DNA of 64,000 bases from Telopea speciosissima (GCF_018873765.1 NC_057926.1:36378946-36442945); one strand, 5' to 3'; counted from the first letter of the stretch, positions 12,121 through 23,211 are shown. The notes: a model not told the origin generated them from the sequence alone. Made by a program: numbers and translations.

Positions 12121-13567
12121 CAACACCTTTAAGTGGACGATGTTAAATATAAAATTTAAATGACAATTTTACCCTTCAATTAAAATAACCCTATTCTTTA
12201 ACATAAAAAAGTGGGACCCACCACTATTTCTTCCTCTTCTTCTTTCTTCTTCATGTTTCTTCTTCTTCTTCAATCACCGCCCCACGACCGCCCCCACCAC
12301 CGCTGCAACCCTTATCCCTCTCTCTCTCTCTCTCTCCTTCCAAACCTTAGAATCTTTCTGTTCCTTTTTCAGAAGTTCTGTTAGTTTGGGGACTCGTAGT
12401 GCATCTCATTAACTCTGCCTTAGGGCAGGTTTACTTTCCTTCTCTTCTTCGATCATCGTCAGATTCAGTATATATTTTGTGTTTCATGCGAGTTGTGTTC
12501 AGGTGGGGCCACTGGTTACAGTGTTATCTCTATTCTTTCGTATCTCTTCTTCTCTTCCTTCTTCTATTAGATCTTTCTCTTATTTCTCAGATTACTTCTT
12601 ATCTCTATTCTTAATCTTCTACTTTTCTTCTCCTCTTCCACTAAATTTTGTTTCTACTCTGTTATTCTACAAATTTTGATCAAAATGAGTTACTTGGTTA
12701 TGCCTGCGACATGATACAAAGTCAAAGTTGTTTATAGCTGAAACGACCTACAAGGCCACAACAACGACCTTTTTTTTTTTTTTTTTCTTCTTTGAAACAA
12801 TTTTACGGTATTCTCTGTCAATAATTAATATATATTTCTCCCTTCTTTCTCCTTCAGATCCGAATAAACCAACGATTGAGATAAGATACCTCTTTTTTTT
12901 CATCCTTTTTTATTTGTGGATCTCTGTAGGTCTTTTTTTCTTTCTTTCTTTTTTGGAATCGTACCCGGTCTATTTGAGAAAACTAGATAAAAAACAACAT
13001 CTGAAATAAAGTTCTTCCGCTTTGAAATCGACTTAGGAAGCGCGACAACTGTGAGTGGCTCAAATTTACGTTCTTTCAGCTATCTTGATTTACTGCAATT
13101 TAATGTGTCTATCTTCGTTTCTACTGAATTAGTCAGAAAAACAGAAATTAAAGTATATCCTTTAACCTGGGTAGCTTTTCTTGTTCTTCAGTGGCCAGAG
13201 TGAAACATGCGGTGAAGATTATTTGTACTTGTTGCTTCTTAATGAGTGCAATTTGATGATCTAGTTCCTGCTACTGCGAGTTCTGTGTTTTTTTTTTTAA
13301 TTGCTCGGTGATTTTGGCCTACGCGCACTCTGCAAGTCTTGCCGGAATGACGGGCTCCTCCACACGACATGTGGAACGCCGGCGTCCAGTAGCAGGGGAA
13401 GGGGGTGGTGAAGTTTGGGCTGCCCTATGGGCAAAATGATAAACTCACACCCATTAAGGGTATATTTGTCATTTTAAGACATCAATGGCCAACACATCAG
13501 CAACTAAAGGGAATGCTCTATCAGAGTGGGGTTGAGTGTAACAAGTACCTTAAACTCAGGGGGTCAG

Positions 13568-13641
13568 GGTGTATATTTTGAAAACACAGGGGGTCGCACT
13601 ATATTTAGTACAAACCTCAGGGGGTGGCAGTGTAATTTTCC
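13568..13641 (-). repeat. Right TIR of Mutator-like element B
   Basis: Reverse complement of 12046-12120 with a few mismatches. An (AT)n tract follows at 13642-13666. Confidence 0.8.
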
Positions 13642-15683
13642 ATATATATATATATATATATATATAAACATTCTAAGCTATAAAAAGTCTCTACGAGCCA
13701 AGATTGGACTCAATCCAAGTTGTAAAAAGTCTCTATGAGCCTGCAGATGATAGGCATCATCCACTGGCCATCATCCGCTACAGCCAAAATAGGATTTAAA
13801 CTGATGAGTCTGTAGACAATAGCCAACGGACGATGTGCATCAACCGCAACCTATCATCCGTAGAGACCAGAATAGTGTTGTATTGGGAATTTAGCTTTGA
13901 GACTTGGTTCCAGACCCTATCTCACCTATTGTGCACCTATGGAATGATTTGTGAGGATAATCTACATTTATGGTGAAGGCGTACGTGTGTACGGGACCCA
14001 AGGATACACGTTGCGGCTATTTGCGAGTGGATTAGATACTTGGATTTAATTTATGAAATGTTTTTTGTGATGACCTGCGTTGAATGCCATTCATGCATGT
14101 ATGTGATAAATGATATGATGATCTATGCTAATTTCAATGCCTGTTATTAATGATGGATCATGGTAAGAATGGTTTAAGATTATCATGTCGAATGCTAGAT
14201 GCTTAGGGATTTACAATTATGCTTGAACTGTTATCGTAAATGTGAATAATGGATTTGTGTTGAGACATGAATATGAGATATGGTTTTGTGATAATTATGC
14301 GATGAGATGTGGATGTGAATAATGATTATGTGTTGGATATGCGATGTTTATGTGATGAGTTGTATGGGTATGTGACCGGGCCGACCGTTATTCGGTATCA
14401 CATCCTTCGTACTCCCGCATGTGCATGTGTAAGCTAGAGGGGGCGAGAGGATAGCTGGGCAGACCGTGATTTCAGTATTATGGACTCAACCTCTGGCTTA
14501 TACATGAGTGTGCACCCTTCCATTAGATGCATGGTTAGGATTATATATTCCCTTGTGCTATACCCCTTACCAACAGGGGGAAAGATGTTGGATAACCGAT
14601 GGTAGCTTCCAACGGGCTGGGGTGCCATTCTCAACAGACCACCATTTTTGGGTTAGAGCTTAGGTTATCTTGGAGGTTTGAGGACAACCTGATGAGGGAG
14701 TCCAGTCTTGCAGGTTTCTAACCTCAACTCGGGTGTATTGTTGGATTGTCACCGTATTTGACTCATGTGGGATACAACCTAAGGGATGTTGCAGTAGCGT
14801 TTTACCTCATTGACTTAGGCATTTTAAATGTTAGGTGGATGCATACTAAAACTGAATTCATTATGCATGACCGTAAACAGAATCTGATGTGCAAATTGTC
14901 TTGGTGGTATGGGACATTGTGGGATTCGTTTATCAGGTTTGGGTTGCGTTCGGTGGATTGTGCATTCATGATTGTTTACGTATGCTTGTATAATCTAATT
15001 ACTCATTGGGCTTAGTTGGAAGCCCATCCCTCTCTTTTTAGATATGACTGTAGGTATGATGGGACCGGCCGATGATGATTCGACGTATTTATGCGTTGAA
15101 GGCTACGCCGCTTGGGATGTTCCTGGCGAGGAGGAGCATGGACCAGAGTGCGTTTGTGAGACCTGTGCTCGTGGTGTGGCTTAGTGCGGGCTTGAGCCCC
15201 TTTTGGATTTTGGACTATCATTGAGGAATAATGTAATTAAATACTGTTTAAACTTTTGAATTTTATTTAATTGTGTTTATATGTAAAGCTAGTAATTGTG
15301 TTACAAACTTTGAAATGTTGGGATAAGATGCCACTTATTAAATGATATCACATGTTTAGCTTCCACACTCTGATTTAATTTGTTGTGCGATCAGTGAGCA
15401 TAGTATTGCAGAGTGTAGATCCTTGGGGTTAGTGTGGAATACCAGGGGTATTCCAGTCACATGTCACTAGGTGTAGGGAACGAGGTGTGCCATATACTAC
15501 CGCTTTTTACAGTAAACGGCATTGTATTGTTATATACTGTGACATTTACTAAAAAACACCATAAAATACATATGTTTGACACGACGTTTGAAATAAAACC
15601 CCGTTGAATATGCATATTTACGGCATTTTAGAAAACTTCATCATACCGAAAGTGTCACTGCTGCTCCTGTTTCTTGTACTGAG
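13642..15683. other. Unassigned repeat-like sequence, no gene
   Basis: An (AT)n tract, then about 2 kb without a convincing coding frame. The G/T-rich style of 13900-15640, with ATG- and GATG-rich stretches and no long frame, resembles the LTR or untranslated region of a large retrotransposon, but no paired copy or target duplication is visible. A CATC/GATG-rich stretch with repeated AAAAGTCTCTA motifs lies at 13680-13870. Confidence 0.35.
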
Positions 15684-15874
15684 AGTCCTATACATGGTGG
15701 TTCATTTGGTTAGGATGAGCCACCAAATTTGACATATGACTCATATAAAGAGTTTCACCCATGGCTAGAATATCAAATTATCTTGTTTATGTGGCAGAAC
15801 TACACTGGACGTGCATATAGCAATGGGTTCCTACAATGGCCAAGTAGGAATACTTGTTGCCATGTTAATTTTTA
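15684..15874 (-). repeat. FATB copy 1 3' flank, distal part
   Basis: Homologous to 366-600 and, reversed, to 37800-37985. It ends in TAATTTTTA (15866-15874), the 9-bp target duplicated by Mutator-like element A. Homology resumes at 18888, so element A was inserted into this flank. Confidence 0.75.
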
Positions 15875-15961
15875 GGGAAAATTACACTGTCACCCCTTGA
15901 GGTTTGTATTAAATATAAAGTGACCCCCTGTGTTTCTAAATTATACAGCCACACCCCCTGA
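15875..15961 (+). repeat. Left TIR of Mutator-like element A
   Basis: 87 bp, pairs with 18801-18887 with about eight mismatches by eye. Confidence 0.9.
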
Positions 15962-16185
15962 GTTTAGGCTAGTTGTTACAGTCAGCCCCACTCCGTTATA
16001 GCATTCCCGTTAGTTGTTATGGTGATGATAATTGATGCCTTAAAATGACTAATATACCCCTTAATGGGCTGTGAGGTTACCATTTTGCCCATAGGATACC
16101 CTAACTTCACACCCCCTTCCCCTGTTACTCGAATCAGAATGAGGTTTAGGGTTCTGACACTCCTTCCTCTGCAACTTGAAGTGTT

Positions 16186-16533
16186 TTGGGTTCTCAAGAT
16201 GATGATCTTTTGAGGCAGTGTTCAACGCAACCCCTGCCTGCACCACCAGTGACAATAAGGACTTCAGTCCTTGTTTTCTCTGCCCCGCCAATACCCCCAC
16301 CGCCAACCCATCCTCAGGTAATGAGGCCCCTACCAACTCATGTAGCCCCACCAGTCTGCATCAGGCAAGCAGTGCCAGTATTTACTGCTCCATCCGTTCG
16401 TAAAGAGGAACTTCCGGCTCCGCTCCTTTGTAAGGAGGAGCTGCCATCTTTGAAGGTTTCTTCCTTGCCATCAAAATCATCAATTCAGATAGAGGAGGAC
16501 ACAAGGAGCTTAACAAATGGGAATGACTTGTGA
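16186..16533 (+). CDS. Proline-rich ORF inside Mutator-like element A, possibly captured
   Basis: 115 codons starting MGSQDDDLLRQ. It is rich in proline, valine and serine with PPIPPPPTHPQ and a KEELPAPLLCKEELPS repeat, and ends TRSLTNGNDL. No domain is recognised. Codon structure looks more protein-like than the flanks, and GT dinucleotides (such as CAG|GTAATG near 16315) could be splice donors. It may be a fragment of a host gene carried by the transposon. It may also be chance reading of C-rich sequence. Confidence 0.35.
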   Translation: MGSQDDDLLRQCSTQPLPAPPVTIRTSVLVFSAPPIPPPPTHPQVMRPLPTHVAPPVCIRQAVPVFTAPSVRKEELPAPLLCKEELPSLKVSSLPSKSSIQIEEDTRSLTNGNDL

Positions 16534-16828
16534 GAATCAATTGCTATAGAGGGCATGAAACAACTCAGAATTTGATTTTGGTAGGGGGATTTGAATTCAG
16601 AGGAACTATTTCTGATTTTGTATTAGGTTTTGGTTGGTTTTCTAATATTTTTTTACTCCTTCCGAATGTTTTTATTCCCTTTTCTGGTTGTGGAAAAGCT
16701 ATATTGTCTAAAATGCATTGGAATTTTACACAAGCAACTTGAAGTTTTGGCAACGCAACCATGTGATGGCAAGTTTTATTAATGGGGAAATGATCACCAC
16801 CCTCCTGCCCCAAAAAAAATCAGGTTAG

Positions 16829-17048
16829 TGTTGTTAGGGTTTAGGGTTTAAGCACAAGGTTGCTTAAAGCATTACACCCTGAGTATCTAGTTTGGAATAC
16901 CCAGACTGCTGCCTCCAGCTAGTATTTATAGGAAACTAGGGTTTAGGTCAGATGGATTAATTACTAGATTGCCCCTCATAGCTTGAGTATTAATACAAGT
17001 AGGATTATATTAGAACATATGAAGGGATAATACATAAATACCCTTACA
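16829..17048 (-). repeat. Nested LTR-like repeat, left arm
   Basis: About 220 bp bounded TG..CA (TGTTGTTAGGG to CCCTTACA). Minus-strand reading starts TGTAAGGGTATTTATG and includes a TATA-like CCTATAAATACTAG. Its inner 150 bp recur in inverted orientation at 17883-18032 and its first 62 bp recur at 18033-18094. No target duplication found. Confidence 0.6.
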
Positions 17049-17587
17049 ATCCTAACCCAGTATTATTTTGAATTATTCGAATCTCATCTAGCCTTGGTAA
17101 GCATTTCAAACAGTTTACATGTTTCAGATAACTTAGTTAGGTTACTAAGTATGGGGGTTTGTGAAACCATTCCAAACTTGATGGTGTAGCAGATTTTCAT
17201 GTGAAGTTTCCTTACTTTGTTATTCCACAAAGGAATATGAAAATTGTTTGATATGTTTCAATGATATTGTGCTAGTCTTTATGTCATTCCAAATTTGATG
17301 ACATGTCTTTCATAGTATGGTGTACCATTACAAATTTGATGATACAACATAAATCTATGGCTGATATGATGAACACAATATTCCAAATGGAAACATGGTA
17401 TGGTCCTTATGATAGAGACTATATAGGATCGAGTTCTTTTAAAGAAACTTGATGATGATGCTTATTATTTTTGATTTACCTTCAGCCATATATGGAATGT
17501 ACTAAGTTCTTATTGTTGAACTAGATACTATTGTGCAAATGATTGAATTCATATTATCTTATGAAATTCATATTTGACAAATTACAG

Positions 17588-17655
17588 AGAATGACGAAGA
17601 TGGAGGAGAACGGTTGAATCTGGATCTCGATGCGGATGACTTACTTGATGAGTAA
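17588..17655 (+). other. Possible captured terminal exon
   Basis: Preceded by an acceptor-like TTACAG after a T-rich tract. The frame reads an acidic C-terminus, NDEDGGERLNLDLDADDLLDE, then TAA (17653-17655). This pattern resembles the last exon of a nuclear protein picked up by the Mutator-like element. Family unknown. No matching upstream exon was identified apart from the proline-rich frame at 16186. Confidence 0.3.
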
Positions 17656-17882
17656 AGTCACATGGATTGCAAGGATTATTTCTTTTGGTTTAGCCACTTG
17701 CATGTGGAACTTCGGATTTATTGTTGGGTTTAGTTTTGATCTAAAACCTTAGTTTTATTTTTTGAAGTTTACTTATTTGATTTATTGGATTGTTGATATT
17801 CAATTTATATTGATTCAATTACTGATTGAACAATGGTTTTTTATACTTGTGTGGTGGATATATGTAGAACATAGGAGGAGAT

Positions 17883-18094
17883 TGTAAGGGTATTTATGTA
17901 ATATCTCTTCATATGTTCTAATATAATCCTACTTATATTAATACTCAGGCTGTGAGGGGCAATCTAGTAATTAACCTATCTGACCTAAACCCTAGTTTTC
18001 CTATAAATACTAGCTGGAGGCAGCAGTCTGGGTATTAATACAAGTAGGATTATATTAGAACATATGAAGGGATATTACATAAATACCCTTACAA
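17883..18094 (+). repeat. Nested LTR-like repeat, right inverted arm and partial third copy
   Basis: 17883-18032 is the reverse complement of the inner part of 16829-17048. It is followed without a gap by 18033-18094, a same-orientation copy of the 5' end of that repeat. The result is a hairpin-capable structure with an 830-bp spacer (17049-17882). Confidence 0.7.
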
Positions 18095-18800
18095 GTGTTT
18101 CAAACATCGGAATCAGATTGGTTGAATTAGCCATGACCAATCCTGATTTTCAACATTACAATTCGACCGATTCAAGGGTTTTTTTATTACCGGATTACTG
18201 AGTTTTCAGATCAGTGCAATCGATTATAGGGTCGATTTCAGATTAGAATTTGATTACCCATTGCAATTTTCATATCCCTGATCCATGTAAATGGGCCTTG
18301 CTTTTTCTGCCCTTAAATCTCCTTTTTCCCCTCCTCTGTGTTCTTAATGTGATTGATTTTCACTACAAAGTTTGAGGTTTCCCATGGAGAGAATATGCCC
18401 TCAATGAAGTTTTTTAACTCTCTGGTTTTTTAATCCCTTTTATGTTGAGTATTCGGACTAAGAGACAAAGTTTGGGTTTACTGAATTTTTAGGGTTAATG
18501 GAGATAAGGGATAGGCGTGAGAGGAGGAAAAAAAAATAAGATAGAAAATAGAGGGAGAAGAGATGTGTAGTTGAGATGAGGGAGAGAAGACATAGATAAT
18601 GGTAGGTGGTTGTGAAGGGAATACCTGTGCGTGCGGTGGAGTTTCAGGTCCAACGATTTCAAGTTGGGGAAGAAGACAACGATTTTGGTTTATAATCCTA
18701 GAAGAGGGTAAAGTTGTAATTTTACATTGAGTATTATTTAACAGGATATTAAAAGAGGGTAAAGTTGGTATTTTACATTATATTATTTGACACCGTCCAT

Positions 18801-18887
18801 TCAGGGGGTGCGGCTGTATAATTTAGAAACACAAGGGATCACTCTGTATTTAGTACAAACCTTAGGGGGTGACAGTGTAATTTTCCC
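18801..18887 (-). repeat. Right TIR of Mutator-like element A
   Basis: Reverse complement of 15875-15961. The 9-bp duplication TAATTTTTA follows at 18888-18896. Confidence 0.9.
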
Positions 18888-18943
18888 TAATTTTTATGCA
18901 TATCCCACTTATTATAACTGGGTAGGGCCTATGAATGCTGTCT
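18888..18943 (-). repeat. FATB copy 1 3' flank, middle part
   Basis: Resumes the flank interrupted by Mutator-like element A (TGCATATCCCACTTATTATAAC block). It ends with GAATGCTGTCT, the duplicated target of the small retroposon that follows. Confidence 0.7.
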
Positions 18944-19062
18944 TTTCTTTTTTTTTTTTTTTTTGGTAACTGCAAGTTTAATGAGAAAGACGAGACGAAC
19001 TCATGGATGCCAAACATTGTTCTTGGATCCAAGGATCGGAATTAAGCCAAAACATGGGCTGA
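18944..19062 (-). mobile_element. Short 5'-truncated retroposon (LINE tail type)
   Basis: About 119 bp starting with a T run (a poly(A) tail on the minus strand) followed by GGTAACTGCAAG. It is flanked by the 11-bp direct repeat GAATGCTGTCT (18933-18943 and 19063-19073). Removing it restores continuity with the homologous flank at 366-660. The class (LINE 3' end or SINE) is not settled. Confidence 0.75.
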
Positions 19063-19218
19063 GAATGCTGTCTGCCGCCTTTATACATGGGCTGTATTAA
19101 AGTTCAAGTAGCATATAGAACATCAAAACTCAGTCAAGAAAATCGTTAATAGTGCTGCATTATTTCTGTTATTCCCAAACATCTGAAATATCTGATAAAT
19201 CCTCACTATAACCTATAT
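19063..19218 (-). repeat. FATB copy 1 proximal 3' flank and 3' UTR
   Basis: Directly downstream of the FATB stop codon. It contains an AATAACAGAAATAATG block shared with 35400-35430 and 46008-46030, which supports common descent of the three gene copies. Confidence 0.65.
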
Positions 19219-20074
19219 TTATGCTTTATATAAGTTCTTTGAACGTTTGGGCCTCCACTTGGTACTTCCTCTGGCAACCACAGCCCCACTCTCAAAACGC
19301 AGTAAGTGGAAACACTCATCAGCACCATCAGTATCATTTGAGCCATCATCAATTGTTTTATGAGAAACAGAAGTTAGAGACTGAAGCACGTCATCCATTG
19401 CACATTCCCTCCTGTACTCCAAGTTGATAGAAGAAAGCTCATGGTTTTCCAAGAATGATAGGGGAACACTCTGCAACATCAGTTTCAAGTTAACACTTAC
19501 AAGATAACAAGAAATGAAAGAGAAAAACAAAAAAAATATGAAAAATAAAGATCTAACCTCAAGCATTAACCCAACGAATTTAACGTTGTTCACATGTTGA
19601 TTAGCATCCAAATCATTCCACCGAGGCTGCAGAATTAATATGTTTCAAGTTGAAAACCAAAGTTGTTATGGGAGAAGGAGGTGATAAAATAGGAAAATAA
19701 AAATAGAAAAGAAATTAAGAAGATATAAGAATGAGATAATTGGCTTTGCAAACAAAGCCTGACGTCCTGGCTTATTGGGAGGTAACCGATTTCTTTTCTC
19801 CATAAAGAAATTATAGAAAACCAACAATCAAAGTCTATTCCCCTTTCAAATAGATTTACCTATTTGAAGTATTATATACAGTTACATAACTACATATGAT
19901 AACCACTACTAATTAAAATTCTCACGTAACCCGTTTACATGAAATAACTCCTAATAACTGTAATGACTCCTAATAACCACAAACAATTAATAACTACAAC
20001 CCATTACTTGCAGCGTCCCTATTACATAAGACTCCGTAATTGTCATGTAAGGCATCATGTAGTAGCTCCCCATG

Positions 20075-20108
<34 letters not shown>

Positions 20109-22479
20109 AAGATGTAAGTTTAGCCCTATCGGCTCGAACCCGCCCTGAGCCAGAATAGGGCTTGGGTTGGAATTTTTTAACCCTGAGGGCAGGTTAAGGT
20201 TAAAATTTTCAGGCCCTGGATCAGGGTCAGGTTGGGCCAGGGTTGAGGCCTTGGGCGAAGTCCAACCCGGCTCAACCCTGTGTTAGGTTATGCTTTACAA
20301 TTTTTGTTTAGTATCTAATTATCTATTGAACGAAGATGTTTACAATTTTAAGATTGGGCTAAGTTTTTTAATCCAAATAAAGGTTTAATAGTCAATTGAG
20401 TATGGAATAAACCAATACCCAATCACATGTGTCTCATTTTTTTAATGCATAAGACTAGGTAAATGGAAAAAAAATCAGGGTCAATCAAAGCCAACCCGGC
20501 CCAGCCCGACCCAATTAGGTTCAATCAGGGCCGGACTGGTCTGGGCTGAGATATCTCAGCCCGACTTAGGTCCAGGTTGGGCTTGGGTTGAGTTAAGAGG
20601 ACTTAGGGTTGGACTAGGGTTTTAAAATACCTGGCCCAACCCGACCCTGTTTCACCCCCATATACCGATATATATCTTACTTACAGTTAAACCGGTTCGG
20701 ACATACTCCATATTTCTATAATCGAGCTTTCGTAGTCTACTGCTATGCTCATTCAGAATCGGAGGGCACTCTATGTAATGAGGTTCCATTTCTCTTATGA
20801 CCCCTTCTGGTGTTTCAGATAATTTTCTTGTTTCTTTATTCATCATCACGAACATGCTGCATAAAGTCAGATAAGAACCACAAGGCTATCAAATTAATTC
20901 TATTAATTAGTACAGTTTGTAAGTTAATTGATGGAGATTAATTCAATCCAAACCTGGTTGCTCGTGTTAGAGTTTTCCCAGTTGAACAATCACAGATAAT
21001 CCATTCACTACCATGACCATTCTTTACAGATGGAATAAACCAATTATCTACTCGAAGATCATCATTCCTTCAAGGAAAAAGAAAAAAATCTTTATGTCTC
21101 AAGACTTTATATGTACAAATTATAGAAAATTTTCAAGGTGGGTGAAACATGGCTTACCAAGAAGGGTAGTGATCCACGACAACATACATCTTAGAGAGCA
21201 CCCATATTAAGTTCCTTCCACTCATCTCTGGTGTTGAACCCAATCCATCCCTTAGAAGACCCATACTCCTCAAATGGTTAAGAGCTGTTTCCTACACATG
21301 ACCATCACCATCCTGTTAAGAAAACAACGCCCAAAATGGCGATTTGCTAAAGAAAAACGAAAATGGAGAGAGCACACACAACGCACAACAGAAAGATTTA
21401 CTTGGTTCATCTCCAAGATGGAAGCTACATCTACGGCCGAGCAGTAGAACAGGTTTCACTATTTTTCTCTGGAAAATGTTACAAACTCTCATAACCCTAT
21501 CTCAAAGAGATAAGAACATTATATAGGGAAGCCCTAACCCCAGAAAGTACACCAATGCCCTTAGCTCAAAAAATGCCAAAAAATCAGAGCTGGACCAAAA
21601 CATAACACATGGCTCAAAAGTACTCATTTCGAAGATCTCAACGAGCCCAACACAACTTGGCGTGGAGCCCTGCCATTTTTTGGCATTTCAAAGATCTCAA
21701 CGAGCCCAACACAAAGGCGTGGAACCCCGCCATTTTTCGGCAATCCGAGATCGTTTGCCCTCCAAAGGTCTCAACCGCACTTTCTAGACTAAATCAGGCT
21801 TCACCAAAAACACATCCATGTGGGAACAAATTTAATCATAACTTCTACTCATCTCTCTCTCTCTCTCTTATTGGACCCTGAATTAATTCCAGTAATAAAG
21901 GATGTACTTAGTGCACGAGGCTCTTGTCCCTTGGGGTCTGTGGAGGGTCATAATGTACGAGCAACCTTACTGTTGCACCAAGGCCCGTCCTCAAACCAAT
22001 TCCATCAATGCGTTTGGTAATTGTCAATCCAGCCAGATGAAATAAACTGATATTTAATGCTGATGTAACAGAAGGAAACTACTTTATAATGGATTTTGAA
22101 AAAAATTAAATCAAACCTGTAACAGATTCATCAACGTCTCTATGGTTGCCGTGTGATTAGGGCCCATATCATATGATCTAATTGTGAAGTTTTGAGAGAA
22201 AATGCGCCTGTCTTTCACAACATTCCCAAGACCAAATGCATCGGCTACTTTGTCTTTGTCTTGTTCCCTCTCCATTCTGTCATTAACCTTCAATTGCTCC
22301 TCAGCTGCCATCTTCAAGATTGTTTTACTACCATTCATTGAAGGTGCTCGTAAATTTGCCTTAAGCAGCAAACCGCCACCAGAAAAAGAAAGAGGAAATG
22401 GTTTAGAGTTGATTCTAAGGCCACCCAAAGAGTGTGCTTCTATTCCAAGCATCATCGTCGTCGTGCCAGTCATGATCAA
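19219..22479 (-). CDS. FATB: FATB-like acyl-ACP thioesterase (copy 1, intact)
   Basis: Six exons on the minus strand: 22479-22117, 21291-21158, 21067-20954, 20856-20685, 19626-19558 and 19470-19219. All introns are GT-AG and the sum is 1104 nt (367 residues plus stop). The product should be a stromal plastid enzyme that hydrolyses acyl-ACP and releases free fatty acids. Family landmarks are RSYDMGPNHTATIETLMN in exon 1, ALNHLRSMGLLRDGLGSTPEM in exon 2, DNWFIPSVKNG in exon 3, FVMMNKETRKLS in exon 4, LDANQHVNNVKFVG in exon 5 with the Asp, Asn and His positions, and LEYRREC in exon 6 with the Glu-Cys pair. The N-terminus is short: the hydrophobic LPDWSMLLAA-type segment of typical FATB (about 410 residues) is missing, and a transit peptide is not obvious. 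Intron 1 holds a solo LTR and intron 4 a MITE-like repeat. FATA is less likely given the FATB-type motifs. Expression and activity are unproven. Confidence 0.88.
20076..20105. repeat. (AT)n microsatellite in FATB intron 4
   Basis: About 15 uninterrupted AT units in the intron between exons 4 and 5. Confidence 0.9.
20110..20663. repeat. MITE-like G/C-patterned repeat in FATB intron 4
   Basis: Sequence built of GGGTCGGG/CAACCCGGCC-type words, with ends that are loosely inverted (left GTAAGTTTAGCCCTATCGG, right CCGACCCTGTTTCACCCCC). A shorter relative lies at 61369-61555. Families of this look are usually non-autonomous DNA transposons in plants. No clean target duplication was found. Confidence 0.5.
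21314..21812 (-). repeat. Solo LTR in FATB intron 1
   Basis: 499 bp bounded TGTTAAGAAAAC...CAAAAACA with a perfect 5-bp duplication CATCC (21309-21313 and 21813-21817). A minus-strand TATA-like CCCTATATAATG (about 21510-21522) suggests the LTR points the same way as the gene. Two 59-bp tandem units (from 21634 and 21693) contain CAACGAGCCCAACACAA. Internal retroelement sequence is absent, as expected after LTR-LTR recombination. Confidence 0.82.
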
Positions 22480-22983
22480 TCTAAGTCTACGTCAACGGGG
22501 CAATCACACGTAGAGAACACACTTCAATATACTAGGGAAAAATTAAAACTCACACACCTCACTCTCAATATTTTAGATGGGATTCACTCAATACGAAATC
22601 TCACTCACAATATAACTCTCGCAAATACCCAAAAAGAAATGCACCCAAATAATCCAAACAAGTGAAAGCCAAACCCAACATACAAGAATACCTCTTAAAA
22701 CTCCATGAGATATTCCATTCTTGGTTCGTTGTTCTGCCGAAGACCTCTCCCTTACTCTCTATTTATAGGTGAAGTGGGGGGTGAAAAATGTTTTCACCTC
22801 ATCCTCAATTCCTCCATCTTGTGTCTGTACCGAAAGCCACTGAACATAGAACCCTCTTTTTCTCATTTGGGGTGGGCTGACACTGGTAGGCACCTTTCTT
22901 CTTCATGAATTAATGCCTTTGAATTCATTAAGGCCACATTTGACACACTTCAGACAATGAGGTACGTAGGAGAGTGATTCTTT
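22480..22983 (-). promoter_or_regulatory. Candidate FATB copy 1 promoter and 5' leader
   Basis: A clear TATAAATA box reads on the minus strand at 22767-22760, about 280 bp upstream of the ATG at 22479, in a C/T-rich context. The whole block recurs in the same orientation at about 28300-29400, again with a TATAAATA box. The block could be native promoter or a transposon-derived one. The start is supported because copy 2 aligns through this point but has lost the ATG. Confidence 0.55.
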
Positions 22984-22986
22984 CTA

Positions 22987-23211
22987 TTTTTTTTTTTTTT
23001 TTTTATAGGTAGTAACAATTCATTGAAGGAAAAACAAAACTATATACATGCAAAGGGTAACCGAATTAACTAGGTCTCATGGACAAGACCCACGAGGCCC
23101 AGATTAGAACCAAAACTCAAAACAAATTACAATAGAAGTTTTCCATCAGGATATGTACAACACTGAAGTTAAAAATAGAGGCTCCCAGCAAATCTTCTCA
23201 TCTATTCTCCC
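22987..23211 (-). mobile_element. LINE-1, 3' end fragment
   Basis: An 18-bp T run (22987-23004, the poly(A) tail on the minus strand) is followed by a LINE-like 3' untranslated region. It ends at CTCCC, the target of copia D. The element continues at 27152, so copia D split a single LINE. Confidence 0.7.

Larger units (their letters stand above)
12046..13641. mobile_element. Non-autonomous Mutator-like element B
   Basis: 1.6-kb element with terminal inverted repeats of about 75 bp (12046-12120 and 13568-13641), outermost GGAAAA(A)TTACACTG. The flanks are TA-dinucleotide runs, so a 9-bp ATATATATA duplication is compatible but not diagnostic. Subterminal sequence 13400-13568 is the reverse complement of about 15962-16115 in element A, so the two belong to one family. 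The interior holds CT-rich, leader-like sequence and no transposase. Short frames inside it are low-complexity and not credible genes. Confidence 0.8.
15875..18887. mobile_element. Mutator-like element A (candidate Pack-MULE)
   Basis: 3.0-kb element with 87-bp terminal inverted repeats (15875-15961 and 18801-18887; outermost GGGAAAATTACACTGTCACC). It is flanked by a perfect 9-bp duplication, TAATTTTTA (15866-15874 and 18888-18896). Long TIRs with a 9-bp duplication are diagnostic of Mutator-like transposons. No transposase is seen. The interior carries a 115-codon proline-rich frame (16186-16533), a possible terminal exon (17588-17655) and a nested inverted LTR-like repeat. This content is typical of elements that have picked up other DNA. 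Confidence 0.92.

Noticed and set aside
12399..13009. Serine/phenylalanine-rich frames in Mutator-like element B
   Set aside because: Low-complexity CT-rich translation with no motif or splice context.
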